A stretch of DNA of 64,000 nucleotides from Adiantum capillus-veneris (GCA_014529385.2 CM043956.1:92406221-92470220); one strand, 5' to 3'; counted from the stretch's first letter, positions 30,245 through 41,879 are shown. Translations and numbers: made by a program. The notes: a model not told the origin generated them from the letters alone.

Positions 30245-31756
30245 TCATGGAAGTCCCTTTGTGAGTAGATCAGCAGGATTGTCCTTGGTGTGGATCTTCA
30301 GCAGTTGTATCTGCTTGTCTTCAAGTACTTCCCTAATGAAGTGATATTTGACATCAATATGCTTAGTCTTCGAATGGAACACTGGATTCTTTGCCAATTG
30401 TATAGCACTTTGACTATCACAATATAACTCTGGCATATCTACTTTGATTCCCAAGTCTGCAACCAATCTACCAAGCCAAATAGCTTCTTTGCATGCCTCA
30501 TTTGCTGCAACATACTCAGCTTCAGTAGTAGACTGTGTAACACAATCTTGTAATCGAGATCGCCATGATATGGCACCTCCAGCCAATGTAAAGACATAGC
30601 CTGATGTAGATCTCCTCTTATCCAAGTCTCCTGCATAATTTGAGTCAGTGTATCCTCTGACACTCAAATCCTGACTACCATAGCATATGCGCATACTCTT
30701 TGTATGTTTTAAGTATCTCATGATACCTTTCACTGCCTCCCAATGTTTCTTGCCGGGATTTGACATATATCTGCTAACCACTCCCACTGCAAATGCAATA
30801 TCCGGACGTGTAGCAATCATTGCATACATCAAACTACCCACTGCAGACGCATATGGAATCTTATCCATTTCAACCTTTTCTTCCTCAGACACAGGACAAT
30901 CTTGTTTGCTAAGTTTCACATATGGTGGCAATGGAACACTCAATGCCTTTTCCTTCTCCATATTGAAACGTTGCAAAACCTTGTCAATATACTCTGTTTG
31001 AGATAACCAAATCAACTTCTTTGATCTGTCTCTCTCAATGCGCATACCAAGTATATGACTTGCCTCACCCATGTCTTTCATGTCAAACGATTTTTCCATC
31101 TTTGACTTCAAAGCTGAAATTTCTTCCAAGTGTTTGCCAGCAATCAACATGTCATCCACATACAAAATAAGGATCAGCCAACTGCCATCCTTAGCCTTCT
31201 TTGTATATAGACAGTGATCGAACTCACTACGTTTGTAGCCTTGAGAAAGCATAAACTGGTGGAACTTATGGTACCATGCCCTCGGTGATTGTTTTAAGCC
31301 ATAAAGACTCTTTAACAACTGGCATACCAAATGTTCCATGCCTTTCTCAACAAACCCTTCTGGCTGCTGCATGTAAATTTCCACATCTAAATCACCATGC
31401 AAGAACGCTGTCTTGACATCCATTTGGTGCAACACCAAATCCAATATAGCAACCAATGCAAGAAAGCATCTCAATGTAGTCATCTTGACCACTGGAGAGA
31501 AGACTTCATCAAAGTCAATGCCTTGTTCTTGCTTAAAGCCCTTGGCAACAAGCCTTGCTTTGTACTTTGGCTGACTATCATGAGCGGTGATCTTAAACCT
31601 GTAAACCCATTTACAAGGTAGAGCCTTTTTGCCCTGTGGTAATTTAACTAACTTCCATGTCTGGTTTTTATGCAGAGCTGTCATCTCTGACTGCATGGCC
31701 AACTGCCATTTTTTCGAGTCAACCACTTGTAATGCTTCCTTGTAACAAGATGGTTC
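30245..31756 (-). pseudogene. K reverse transcriptase and RNase H (after in-frame TGA)
   Basis: About 493 codons remain open after the TGA. The copia RT contains WKLVKLPQGKKALPCKWVYR, KARLVAKGFKQ, VKTAFLHGDL and the catalytic YVDDMLIA. RNase H contains GYTDSNYAGD, STTEAEYVAANEA and CDSQSAIQLAKNPVFHSKTK. It ends NPADLLTKGLP. All key catalytic motifs are intact. Function: copying element RNA into cDNA inside the particle. The frame is continuous with the upstream gag-integrase ORF apart from the single TGA at 31757-31759. Confidence 0.93.
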
Positions 31757-34021
31757 TCAGCAATCTGTGAGCATGACATAATTTAGAGATGGCACATAAC
31801 GATCAGGTGGTTTGGAGACACGCTCAGAACGTCTCACCACAACTGATTCTGCCTCTCTAGCCACTATAGGCTGTTCCTGAGCCTGACCATGCTGTCTTGA
31901 TGTGCTAGCACTAGGTCCATCTTCCCTGAAGACAACTCTTCTGATCTCCTCTGTCTTCTCTGGCTTAGCGTGAAACTTGGCTTCATTGAAATGCACATCA
32001 TTGCTACGAATAAGCTTTCTGGACTCAGGATCCCAAAGCCGGTAACCCATCTCGCCCGATTCTCCGTAGCCAAGAAATATACACTTCTTGCTCTTTGGTT
32101 CTAACTTATTTCTGAACTCCTTAGGAATATGGCTATAAGCTTCACAACCAAAGACTCTGAGATGCTTATACGAAGGTGCCTTGCCTGTCCATAGCATCTT
32201 GGCCACTCCACTCTTATCCAGAACCCTACTAGGAGACCTGTTGATCAAATGGACTGCTGTAGCCACTGCTTCCGCCCAAAATCCTTCAGGCAACTCAGCA
32301 TTTGACAACATGCTTCTGACCTTCTCTTGTATGGTCCTATTCATACGTTCTGCAACCCCATTCTGTGAAGGATTATATGGTGCAGTAAGTTCCCGCTTAA
32401 TCCCTTTTGCTTCACAAAAGTCGTGAAAAGCTTTGGAAACGTACTCTCCACCATTGTCAGTTCTCAAGCACTTCAGCTTCTGACCACTCTGATTCTCCAC
32501 CAGCTGCAAGAATGTCTTAAAGACCTTGAGCACCTCATCCTTGTGCTTCAAGAAGTAAACCCATACTTTGCGAGAATAGTCATCTATGAATGTACAAAAG
32601 TACGCTGCTCCCCCTAGTGACAAACTAGGCATTGGTCCGCATAGATCACTGTGTACAAGAGCTAACCGTTCGTCCCTACGATTCCTCTTTGATCTGTGCG
32701 GTTCCTGTGTTTGCTTACCATAAACACAATGCTCACAAAACTCGAAATCTTGAAATGAAAAGCCAGGCAAATAACCATAATGAGAAAGTATTTCCATTCC
32801 TCTTTTTGACATATGTCCCAACCTACGATGCCACAGTGACACACTTGGCTGCTCAATCACATTAATTACATGGTTTTTAACCTTTGAAACATGTAAAGTG
32901 TACAGAGTTCCTGACTTGTTGCCATGTGCTACAGTCATCGAACCTTTGGAGATCTTCCAAGCGCTGTTCCCAAAAACTGTCACATAACCCGCATCATCCA
33001 ACTTCCCTGTACTAATCAAGCTCTTTCGGATTGCTGGAACATGTCTGACATTCTTGAGCCATAAAGAAGAGCCATTCTGAAACTTCAACTGCATATCTCC
33101 CACTCCAAGTATGTCACAAACCTGCTCATTGCCAAGTCTGACATAATCTTTAGTAGCCACATATGATGTAAACCACTCTTTGTGCGGAGAAACATGTAAA
33201 GATGCCCCTGAGTCGATAATCCAATCACTCATAGCATGTCCATCCTCTGCAGTCAAGAAAACATAATCAAGATTTCTTGTAAGGAAGATGTCACCAGCTG
33301 CTATACCAGAATCAATGTCTGAACCAGATCCTGTGACATTCACCTCTTCAATCTTCACTGAACTCTTCTTTTCATCTTGCTCAGAACTCTTTGTTTTTCC
33401 TTTTTCTTGTTTCCACTTCGTACAATCTCGCTTCATGTGACCCTTCTTGCCACAATGGTAGCATTCTATGTCATCCTTTGACTTCGAATCACGAGACTTA
33501 CTTCGGTTTTGTGCCTTCTTACCCTTCTTCTCTTTAAACTGTTGTCTCCCTCGAACGACCAAAGCACTATTGCCTTTGGCTTTGTCAATGTTCTTCCTGT
33601 TCACTTCCTCTGTGAGCAAGCTGCCTTCTACATTGGCACTTGTAAGACCTTCTGGCGCGACAGAATTACTTAACGCTGTACGAAAAGTATCCCAACTGTC
33701 TGGCAAAGTGATTAAGAGAAACATAGCCTTCACTGAATCTGGAAAGACTATCTCCTGTGCTTTTAACTGGCTGAAAATTGTGTGAAATTCATTCAGATGA
33801 TTTGACATGGCTGTCCCTTCCTTCATCTTCAAATCCACCAATTTCTTGAGCCAGTAAATCTGAGAAGCAGCACTTTGTTTCTCGTACATACCACATAGCT
33901 TTTGCCATACGCCATACGCTGTAGTCTCTTCTGCTACGTTGAAGTAAACATTTTCTGCCAGTGTCAGCATGATTGTGGAACAAGCTAACTCGTCAAGCTC
34001 TTCCCACTCATCTTCAGCCAT
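31757..34021 (-). pseudogene. K gag-protease-integrase
   Basis: 754 codons. A UBN2-type gag region (VWQKLCGMYEKQSAASQIYW) is followed by the CCHC knuckle CYHCGKKGHMKRDC at about 180-195 and protease DWIIDSGASLHVS near 270. The pre-integrase zinc region reads LWHRRLGHMSKRG with FCEHCVYGKQ. The integrase core has its three acidic residues in HSDLCGPM, RTDNGGEY and YNPSQNGVAERMNR. The Lys/Arg/Ser-rich tail ends at TGA. The true gag start lies upstream at 34211 in another frame. Confidence 0.93.
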
Positions 34022-34079
34022 ACCTTCTGGTCTCTTCCCTTTGAGCTTCAGCCATACCTTCTGGTCTCTCCCCTTTGAG
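34012..34079 (-). repeat. 34-bp tandem duplication disrupting K gag
   Basis: Two adjacent 34-bp units (CTTCAGCCATACC...TTTGAG at 34012-34045 and 34046-34079) differ by one base. Thirty-four is not a multiple of three, so the duplication shifts the gag frame. The N-terminal 65 codons (34211-34014) end early and the rest continues from the overlapping frame. Confidence 0.9.
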
Positions 34080-34211
34080 CTTCAGTGGCTTCACTTGTTT
34101 TTTCTGCACCAAAACCTGCCAAATCTGCTTCTTCCAGAATGGAAAGTTTGTGCCATCCAGCTTCTTTATGTTGTAAAGAGTCTCACTTTGAGAAGATGCC
34201 ATATCTGCCAA
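34014..34211 (-). pseudogene. K gag N-terminus, cut off by frameshift
   Basis: Starts MADMASSQSETLYNIKKLDG, the typical copia gag start with L-D-G-x-N-F/Y next to W-K. The frame ends inside the duplicated 34-bp block. This is the start I prefer for the polyprotein, because no better ATG lies downstream in the gag frame. Confidence 0.85.
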
Positions 34212-35228
34212 ACTGTTTACTCCTGAGAAAAATCTGACAGAGTTTCCCCTGTAAACTGGCCTCTGTACACAGTAAACAAGCTGTAATCAACAAGCTGAAC
34301 ACCTCTCCTCAGGAACTGTCAGTATTTTGAAAATTTTTGACAGAGTCTCCCCTGTAAACTGAGCTCTGGGAACCAAAAGATAGCTCAAAAACAATCATAA
34401 ATAGCTGACCAGTGACAAATCCTGTAAGCATACACTGTCTCCTCTCTGGGCGATGACAGAACCTGTATCTGTCTCAAAACTGAACCCTGAACAATGCCTC
34501 AACGGCCTGACGCATAAGATGCAATCCAGTGTCTACACAAAGTCATACATCCTACGGGATAAAAGTCGCCGAAGAGGATGTGTGTAGAGGGGAACTCCAG
34601 CAACCTAATCCACCTCACACTGGGTAATCCAGCCCCCAGTGCTTGGCTTCAAAAAACCTCACACACGACCCTCTCAGATGGCTCAGCAAACTGCCCAGAA
34701 CTAGCATACATCCTATAATAGACCAATCACTGTCCTATGACCGCTGCGGCGGTCTGTCTGCTAGCGTGACTCACAACTAGCAGACCCACAATCACAGTAC
34801 ATCAATCTGCAATACATGCCAATGGTGTCAAGCCGTCGTATGGCCACACCTCCCCTGGAACCTGGCAAGCACAAGAACGAACAATGCAGACTGCAATATA
34901 TATATCTGATGATATATATGTGTACCTGGTCTATAGATGATGCTCTGAAGACTAATAAGTGATGTATGTCGATGCCGATATTGATGTCGACCACCTCCTG
35001 CTTGCCAATCTACACAAGACGGATTTCTTTGCGGCTGAAATCTATCTTCTGCTGTAGTGCTCAGAACGAAATTCTGAGAGCATAAACGGCTTCGAAAGGG
35101 GGGTAAAACCCTAGGTCGACTGGTGGAAACGCTCCCGGAACGCCGAGTGTGAATTTTCGAACTCCGGATCCAGAATCTGCCGGAAAAGTGCGTGCGCGCG
35201 CGATTGCGCAAATCCGCACTGAACCAAG
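34212..35228 (-). other. K untranslated leader
   Basis: About 1 kb between PBS and gag without coding signal. A roughly 36-bp segment (GACAGAGT.TCCCCTGTAAAC) occurs twice, near 34227-34262 and 34340-34375, as imperfect direct repeats. This is the usual place for packaging signals, but none can be identified by eye. Confidence 0.7.
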
Positions 35229-35240
35229 GCTCTGATACCA
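35229..35240 (-). other. Primer-binding site of K
   Basis: TGGTATCAGAGC on the minus strand, two bases after the 5' LTR. Complementary to tRNA-iMet. Confidence 0.93.
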
Positions 35241-35242
35241 AT

Positions 35243-35458
35243 TGAAGTCGCGGAGCGGAGCGTGGGTCGACTCTCTCACACACACACACAGTGAGCTTAC
35301 ACAGTACAGTACGCAGAGAACTGTTAGAAGGGTTATCTCCCTATTATCTTAGTATTCACAAAGTATAAGTTAGTATATACAAAGAGTTAGAGGTAAGTGA
35401 GTTAGGCGGGCGGCCGGCCATATCCGCATAAGAGGCCACTTGGGCTTTAATCCCAACA
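35243..35458 (-). repeat. K 5' LTR
   Basis: 216 bp. On the minus strand it begins TGTTGGGATTAAAG and ends GCTCCGCGACTTCA. A (CA)n run near 35275-35290 is shorter than in the 3' LTR. I count three substitutions relative to 29895-30118. Confidence 0.93.
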
Positions 35459-35464
35459 ATAACA

Positions 35465-35476
<12 letters not shown>

Positions 35477-35535
<59 letters not shown>
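35477..35535. repeat. (GA)n array on the 5' side of LINE C2
   Basis: About 59 bases preceded by GATAGATAGATAG. With 29695-29766 it brackets C2 on both sides once copia K is removed. Confidence 0.93.
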
Positions 35536-35536
<1 letters not shown>

Positions 35537-36118
35537 GACACGCGACACGGAGTGGCGGAATTCTACCCAGAGAGTATTGGCCCCAAACCTTGGCGCCCCT
35601 TTCAGTATTTCATTATATTGCATCGACACAGCACAAGCCGGTACTCCAGACTCTGCACCCTCTCTAGGAAGCATGCCAGAGAATGAGCTCATGGCCTCAT
35701 ATTTAAAGACCCTAGGCCCCAAAAGCAGTTTACAGCCTTCAAACTCAAAAGCTTCTGGTCCAAAAGCAATGCCAAAAAGCTGCTAGCGTAAATCACGGAA
35801 CTCCATACAACTGCCATGTCAGCAGTCAGCGCAAAACGCGGAAATCCATATAGTCTGCCACATCATCGTGTCAGCGCAATTTCTGGGGTTTTTCGTATAG
35901 TTGCCACATCATCAGCTGCTACGCAAGTCTTTCAGTGTGTGTGTGGGTCCTACTTTATTTTAATTCTTTATGTCACTTGGGCCCCATTGGACAGGGTCCC
36001 ATAAGTTGGTAGGACTTCTTCTTCTGTTGCTTGTTCTTCTTAGGGTTTAGGTCCCTCGGCCGTGATTTGAAGGTTGACTTTGCTCTTCACTAACTTGACA
36101 CGTCACCAGTTTGTGACA
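35536..36118 (-). repeat. Element V LTR, main part (gypsy type)
   Basis: On the minus strand it starts TGTCACAAACTGGTGACGTG (36118), contains one AAACCCTAA telo-box and ends at the GA array. The segment TTGGCCCCAAACCTTGGCGC parallels the chromovirus CR LTR (51672-51695). A PPT-like GAAGGGGGGA (36119-36128) precedes it, so this is a 3' LTR. Confidence 0.65.
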
Positions 36119-37110
36119 TCCCCCCTTCATGAAAGAGAGTAATCCCGCGATTACAGCATATCTGCAAAACAACTCAAGTTAAATTATATATATATAAAAA
36201 ATCCGAGGCTCATTCCCAGGGACGATCAGTTTGCTATTTTTTTTTTGTTAAGGAGTTGGCATCTCCTTTTGGCTCTTTTGATCAAGGAGTTGGCTTCTCC
36301 TCTCGGCTCTTTTAATCAAGGAGTTGGCTTCTTCTTTCATCCAGATCGGAACTCTTAATATGCTGGCGTAGTAAAATTAGCCATCACAATCAGACCGCAC
36401 TGATCTTTCACGGGTGTCTTGATGCACTAAAATTACATACCCAAGCAATCTCATCCAGTTAGGAATATTCAGTCGTTAGCACATCACAATGCAACACAAA
36501 TGCTTACATATGCATGTTACAAGACACAACAAACAGCACCGCTGAGCACTCCCCCGAAAAAAACGGTATGTGGTATGAAGCTACTCAACGACTACCTCGT
36601 CACTCCCCCCGCAAATAACCTAAAAAGGTCCAGGCCATGAGCTCAGAGGACTGTACAACCAAACGCTTCCCAGAATGCAGTCTGCGTCGCTTCTTGGAGA
36701 TTCAAGCATACAACCAAACGCTCCCCAGGCATCGGCCTGCGTCTATCGGAGGTTTTCTAGTATACAACGGGAACACTACCCAGGCATCGGCCTGTGCCGT
36801 TCCGAGTTTCAAACAATACCAAAACATTATTTCTCACTTCTCCACCCAGGAGTAAAATCACCAATCATTGAAACCAGTATTCAAAACCAGAGTCAAACAA
36901 TTCAAATTGCCCCCAAGACAGGTTTAAAACAGATAGCATCCATTTCAAACAAATTTCAAACAATACTTCTCTCAAAAAATGTTCAAAAATATCTAACTAG
37001 AAGAGAGGTCATTCAGGGCTTTGTTCGGACAAACGAACTTTGATGACAACTGGCTTGCCCTTCTGCATCACAGTGATGGTTCAAGCCCCCTTATCGCTAC
37101 TATGCTGGCT
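36119..37110 (-). pseudogene. Element V internal remnant
   Basis: The minus reading near 37080-37020 gives ITVMQKGKPVVIKVRLSEQS, paralogous to the protease tail of W. The spacer at 37060-36830 is related to the W spacer at 29430-29600. A short repeat, CCCAGGCATCGGCCTG(C/T)G, occurs at 36725 and 36779. No RT or integrase is present, so either pol is deleted or V was non-autonomous. Confidence 0.5.
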
Positions 37111-37880
37111 TGAACTAAAATAAATACTATTAACTACGATGATCCCCTGGGATATTCCCACCTACTTTCCGCGTGAGAGAGAGCTCTGCACACACACCTG
37201 TTGCTTCTCTCTTTGCCCCCCCGCCTACCTCCCCCCTCCCTCTAGCCTTCGTTCAGCCCTGCTACGGCTTCTACCCCGCCACTGCCTCGACCAGTAGTAA
37301 CACTTTGCGCCTTCCTTTTTGCCAACCTCGCCCCTCCCGGATCTTCTCTCTCTGCAGTGCCTACGGGAGCCCCCGCTAACTTATTTGCACACTATAAACA
37401 AGACCCAACTCTCTCCCACAATCCGTCCATAGATCCCCACGTAACCCTTTGCCTCTCCCTCTACCGCCTTCGCAACAGTGCCCTGCTTGGCAACCTCCGT
37501 CTGCACAATCCCGCCCACAACATGCACTCGTAGCCTCCGCGTCCTATACGCGTACATCAGGTATTGCCACACAACCCTGTTGGCTGAGCTGAGAGAGAGA
37601 GAGAGAGAGAGAGAGGTCACATTCTCTCTCTGCTGCAGTTCCTGCGAGGCTACGATTGCGGTTGTGCCTTCGAGTGCATTTGCGAGAGAGAGATGTGATG
37701 ATGTGGGGACGAGGAGAGAGAGTCGGTGGGCGGTCTCGACAAGAAAGGGGGAAGAGAGTTCCGGATATACACTCCACGTGCCACCTGCCCCAAACCTCCC
37801 TCCCTCGTCCAACCTGTATCCTTCACTCAAAATGCATCATCTCCAGATTCCAATTTTTAACGATTTCTCTCAACCTTAGC
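37111..37880 (+). other. CT/GA-rich region upstream of the candidate gene
   Basis: Pyrimidine-rich (37170-37380), with a GA array (37591-37615). Open frames here come from low-complexity DNA. It could contain promoter or 5' UTR sequence for the reading that starts at 37881, but I see no convincing TATA box. Confidence 0.35.
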
Positions 37881-39108
37881 ATGGCTACCATCACTCTTGA
37901 AGACTTCTTGAATCTTCGATTTCCATCGATCACACAGTAAGCAGACTTTCCGAGTTGCATAACACATTCAACCATGGTGCTGGTGGAGAGGTTAGAGCAT
38001 TGGGCCGACTTTCGGCACAATATCAACAATGTTGTTGTTGACAACGTTGCCTTGGCCTATCCTGCTCATCTTCTGACCTATCCTACTACTCCACTCTTGT
38101 CAAGTTGTGAATTTTCAACTCATTGATATTTTCATACTGTTGTAGGTCAAGGAATCCAGTTGATCTGCACTCCCTTATCACGGGTGAGAGCAGGATCTCA
38201 TGGAAGAGTGATGGTGCTTGGTCACAAAGATTTGGATGGAGTGTGGATTGAATCAACTTTGGACTTAGTGATCATGCATTGTGCTGATCCAAGTCTGACA
38301 GCCATTAGAGATGTGACCATCTCTAAAGAGGCTCTTGTCTCTTTGGAGGTCAAGAAAAGTCGAAGCTTTTGTGCCACGACAGCCCAAGAAGTCATAGATG
38401 TTGTGGCCCAAGTCCGGTCCAGGAGGTTTGGCTAAGGAAAAGTGGGCAGTTTATTAGCTGTATGAGTACATGATTTCAGCGTTCACGAGATTCGGTATTA
38501 TCACGACATATGTCCATTTGTTTTTTCTTTCGTGCTACGAGGTATGCATTAACAGGTCCTAGATCCCATTGATATTGAAGGGACAGCACCCACACTGCTA
38601 TGGTGCTTGTTTTACATTTTGAGAGAGGCTTTGACAGATAGATTTTATCCACCCCCTTTGCATCCTCGTGTCCCTGTTCTTTCAACAACTGATCCGCGAC
38701 AAAAATGTGAGTAATTGTTTTTTTTTCCTTAAAAATTTATAAAAAATTATTTTAATCTTTGGTCTCACCTCTTTTTCTCTTTTCTCAACAGTGAGAAGTT
38801 TTAGCAAACGTGGATCTCGGAGCATTGGATCTGGTGGCGTTGGACCATCGGAAGCTCGATCATCTGCAGCGTCTCAGTCATTGCAAAGTAAGCAAGTATT
38901 GGGAGGAAGTGGTAAGTATATTCTACAATCATTACTATATAAAGGAGTTTCTTTTGAATAATTTTTTTAACATTCACAAAGAAAAAATAATAATAATGTT
39001 GTTAGACTGGTATTCTCTACCGGCTATATTTTGACAGTCAAAGTCAAGCTTGCACAACTTGGTGATGTAGTAAGGAAACCATCAATGCTTGCGATGCCTG
39101 AGTTGTAG
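37881..39108 (+). CDS. Candidate spliced gene or gene fragment of unknown function
   Basis: Three 3' exons fit together. Exon 38556-38706 follows ...TTAACAG and ends at GTGAGT. Exon 38792-38911 follows ...CTCAACAG and ends at GTAAGT. Exon 39038-39108 follows ...TTTTGACAG and ends in TAG. Both joins are phase 1 and keep one frame, reading for example IEGTAPTLLWCLFYILREAL, then GSRSIGSGGVGPSEARSS, then VKVKLAQLGDVVRKP. Upstream, an ATG (37881) leads to a GTAAGC donor (37937), and a possible acceptor TTGTAG (38145) precedes an open stretch to 38435, but I cannot join these in frame. I recognise no family. It may be a captured host-gene fragment. Confidence 0.45.
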
Positions 39109-39696
39109 TGGCTTGGAAGGCGAAGTAGCAAGCACATGACTGAAGATAGGTCCTCAAATTCGAGGGAAGCATCTGCAGATGCTTCTCTAAGTAAAGACTA
39201 AGATTGTCATGCATCTGCATTCGCATATGAAATTTGAATGCATACATGCACGCCAGGCTAGTGTGTGAGAAAATCATGTAACTTCCCTATGTTGTCTTGT
39301 AGGTATTATGTATAGCCAATCCATAGAAGGCTAATACTCTCTTGCTAGCCTAATTACACAATAGGAAAGGGGGGTTGCTATGTTGATAGACAACCCCAAC
39401 ACCAAAGCAAAGGAGAGAAGAGGTGAACAACTCACTCTATTAAAGAGAGGGGAAACCTTTACATTTTGCCCCAAAATTAGGTTAGTATAGAATTTGCGCA
39501 GAAGCTACAATTGGCCACGAGCATAAAAAAAAAAGAAAGAAACTTTGCTGGCATTAAAATCAGAGTAGCCAGTCCATTATTTTTGCAAGGGAAGCCAGTT
39601 GCATTTTGGGAAGGTGTTTTGGGGAGGTTGTGCCATATACAAGAGGTACACGATGCACCACATACCCATAGAAGAGAGGCACAGAGGCACCACATA

Positions 39697-39758
<62 letters not shown>

Positions 39759-39984
39759 AGCTATTTGAATACCAAACTAGAAGGAGGCTCTATTGACGGA
39801 GGATATCTCTTAGGGTCAGCCTTGCAGCCTATAAAAGAAAATGCAAGGTTCTCACTTCGTTGCCTTTAAAGTGTTTGGACAAGCAAGTCCTCTCTAGCTG
39901 GTACGCTCCTAGCCAAAGGGTGAGCACTACCGTCATGTTGGTGGAGTGGTTCTACATGGCACTCACACGGACGACGCCAGAAAG
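39109..39984. other. Unassigned spacer at the inner edge of the right arm
   Basis: No coding signal. Contains two TATA-like words (ATATAAAAG near 39694, CTATAAAAG near 39832) and an AG array (39701-39756). The inverted-duplication homology begins at 39985. Confidence 0.5.
39701..39756. repeat. (AG)n microsatellite
   Basis: About 56 bases, directly downstream of CACATATAAA. No LINE tail is attached to it. Confidence 0.95.
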
Positions 39985-40295
39985 CTAAATACAAAGCAAT
40001 TTAAAACTTCATTTGGGGTTTTGTTTGGATTGTCGAACTTTAGGTATGACTCGCTTGTCCTTTTGGATCAAAGTGATCATACGGCTCCGTATCTGGGGTG
40101 TTGCATCATTCTTGTTGTGTAAAGGCATGCCCAAGAGAACGTGGCAATTGCCCAACTTCATAATATGAAAATTTACTTTTCCATGGTATCCTTGGATCGC
40201 TATCGGAAGAGCACCAATGAGAAGTACCACCTTCTAAGTTTGCCTAGTGGCTAACTCGGCCTCAATTTCTCGTCCTTGGGAATCGTAATCAAATA
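39985..40295 (-). pseudogene. W (right) protease C-terminal part
   Basis: Minus reading IAIQGYHGKVNFHIMKLGNC, then HVLLGMPLHNKNDA and ITLIQKDKRVIPKVRQSKQN. This is the mirror copy of 29119-29430. It marks the inner end of the right arm. Confidence 0.75.
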
Positions 40296-41113
40296 TCGGA
40301 TCTAGTACTCCACAGAAACACAATGTTACTTCACTCGAAAAGAGAAATTGAATTGAGCACAATGAAGGGGAGAGAGAGACGCATCTCGAGAGAAAAGAGA
40401 TACAACACGGCATGTCGGTTCCCAACCATCCTCAAGGACCCCCTTGCTTTGTTGCGAGAGCAAGTACTCTCTTTATTACTTGCACAATGCTGATACAATG
40501 AGGCTAAGTGTTGAGATGCTAATGCATACTTGATGCTACTAATACTGGGTACTGTTGAGGTGCTGATTGGTACTTGATGCAAAGGACTGAATGCTGAATC
40601 TGATGGTCGACTCGCCGATCTGACGCGGTGCTAGGGGCTGATGCTGAAGATGAAGAACGCTGGATAGGCGAGGCTGAAAACACTGGTGATGCAAGGTGGA
40701 AAAGATTGGTTCTGAAGTTTTCAAAACGCTACTGCTGTTGCTGTGGGTACTGCAAGTACTGAGGGTACTTCTTCATCTTCTTCTTCTGCCTCCCTTGCCG
40801 CCTAGGGTTGACCATGGGCTGCTTGTATATCACTTTCCCATGCTGGTCGAGTGGGCATATATAAGCCTCCAGGACGTTGACAAAAGTGAAGCTAAAGGGT
40901 CACTTATTGATAAATGGATTAAGAGACGGTTCACACGCTTGAATGCTTAAATGACTAAACTGTTCAAGAGAGGGTATGAAACTATGACCTGCTTGGGCAT
41001 GCACATCTTGCTAGAGGCTCACAAAGTGCGAGGCTAGGTCCTACGCTAAGCTACAATTGACGCTAGACTGCAACAAAAGCTTGTCGTGGCGCAAGTGCAG
41101 TGCGCACGTGACA
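40296..41113 (-). repeat. Y (right) 3' LTR, with internal deletion
   Basis: On the minus strand it starts TGTCACGTGCGCAC at 41113, preceded by the PPT ACAGGGGGA. It lacks about 390 bases of the AGTACC-rich part present at 28470-28860. It ends with the same truncation as the left copy. Confidence 0.75.
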
Positions 41114-41804
41114 TCCCCCTGTTAAAGGTGAGGCACAACTGCCAAACTTGTCCTTGTGGATGCTTTCTTGACTTCTAATGTTGATTGCTTCTGATGCTTG
41201 CGAATGCATAATCCAATGAAAACTCCTCCAAACAGGTGGATACTACAGAGGTAGGTACTGCTGCGATGTAACCACCAACCATAAGAGTTACTAGTAGCCT
41301 TACTGTTGTCGCAAATACCAACCTTAATACTAACTCTCCCATGCGAGCAAGTACTAGCACTTGAATAGTCCTGTCGTGGAAACATTGCGTGTGAAGATGA
41401 AAGGTAAGGGTGCTCGGAGGTATTTCCAAGGGTTGCTTGTTGATGGAAGTGGATGCTCGCTACACGCAAATGCGAATGCAAAAGAGGGTTAGCGATTCTT
41501 TCCCCAAGACAGGAGCGCCCCCGATGCGCGATGGACTAAGGGTGGGCGTGGCTACTAAGTCTAGGATCGGGACATGAAGATTCTTTGAGGGAAAAAAAAA
41601 CTGGGAGAAGTTCCTTGGGTTCTCGGTTCTGCTTGGGTACTTGGGGTTCTTCCCTTGAGTTTGCGAAGCCGAAGCACGCACAGAGCTCTGATACTAATGT
41701 CAGGTGTAGCGGAAGTGTTTAAGGATTTAGCTCAGAACTAGTACTCCGCACAAACACAAGGTTACTTTACTTCACTTGAAAAGAGAAATTGAACTGAGCA
41801 CAAT

Positions 41805-41806
<2 letters not shown>
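41114..41806 (-). mobile_element. Y (right) internal region and 5' LTR end
   Basis: The PBS (TAGTATCAGAGC, 41685-41696 inverted) carries a change relative to the iMet consensus. The LTR end (...CTACACCTGACA) is at 41698. It matches 27237-27930. LINE-C is inserted just upstream, in the LTR CT array. Confidence 0.72.

Positions 41807-41865
<59 letters not shown>
41807..41865. repeat. (GA)n array on the 3' side of LINE-C
   Basis: About 59 bases. On the minus strand the LINE tail TTTCATTTCATTTC runs straight into this (TC)n. Confidence 0.95.
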
Positions 41866-41868
<3 letters not shown>

Positions 41869-41879
41869 GAAATGAAATG

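Larger units (their letters stand above)
29895..35458 (-). mobile_element. Copia element K, nearly complete (5.56 kb)
   Basis: Two LTRs (29895-30118 and 35243-35458), target duplicate ATAAC on both sides (29890-29894 and 35459-35463), a PBS, PPT and a full gag-protease-integrase-RT-RNase H order on the minus strand. Only two coding breaks are visible, a 34-bp tandem duplication in gag and one TGA between integrase and RT. LTR differences are three substitutions plus CA-repeat length, so this is the youngest large insertion in the window. Confidence 0.95.

Noticed and set aside
37478-37940. Several short open frames upstream of the candidate gene
   Set aside because: They cross CT/GA-rich DNA in several frames on both strands; no domain and no splice-compatible continuation.
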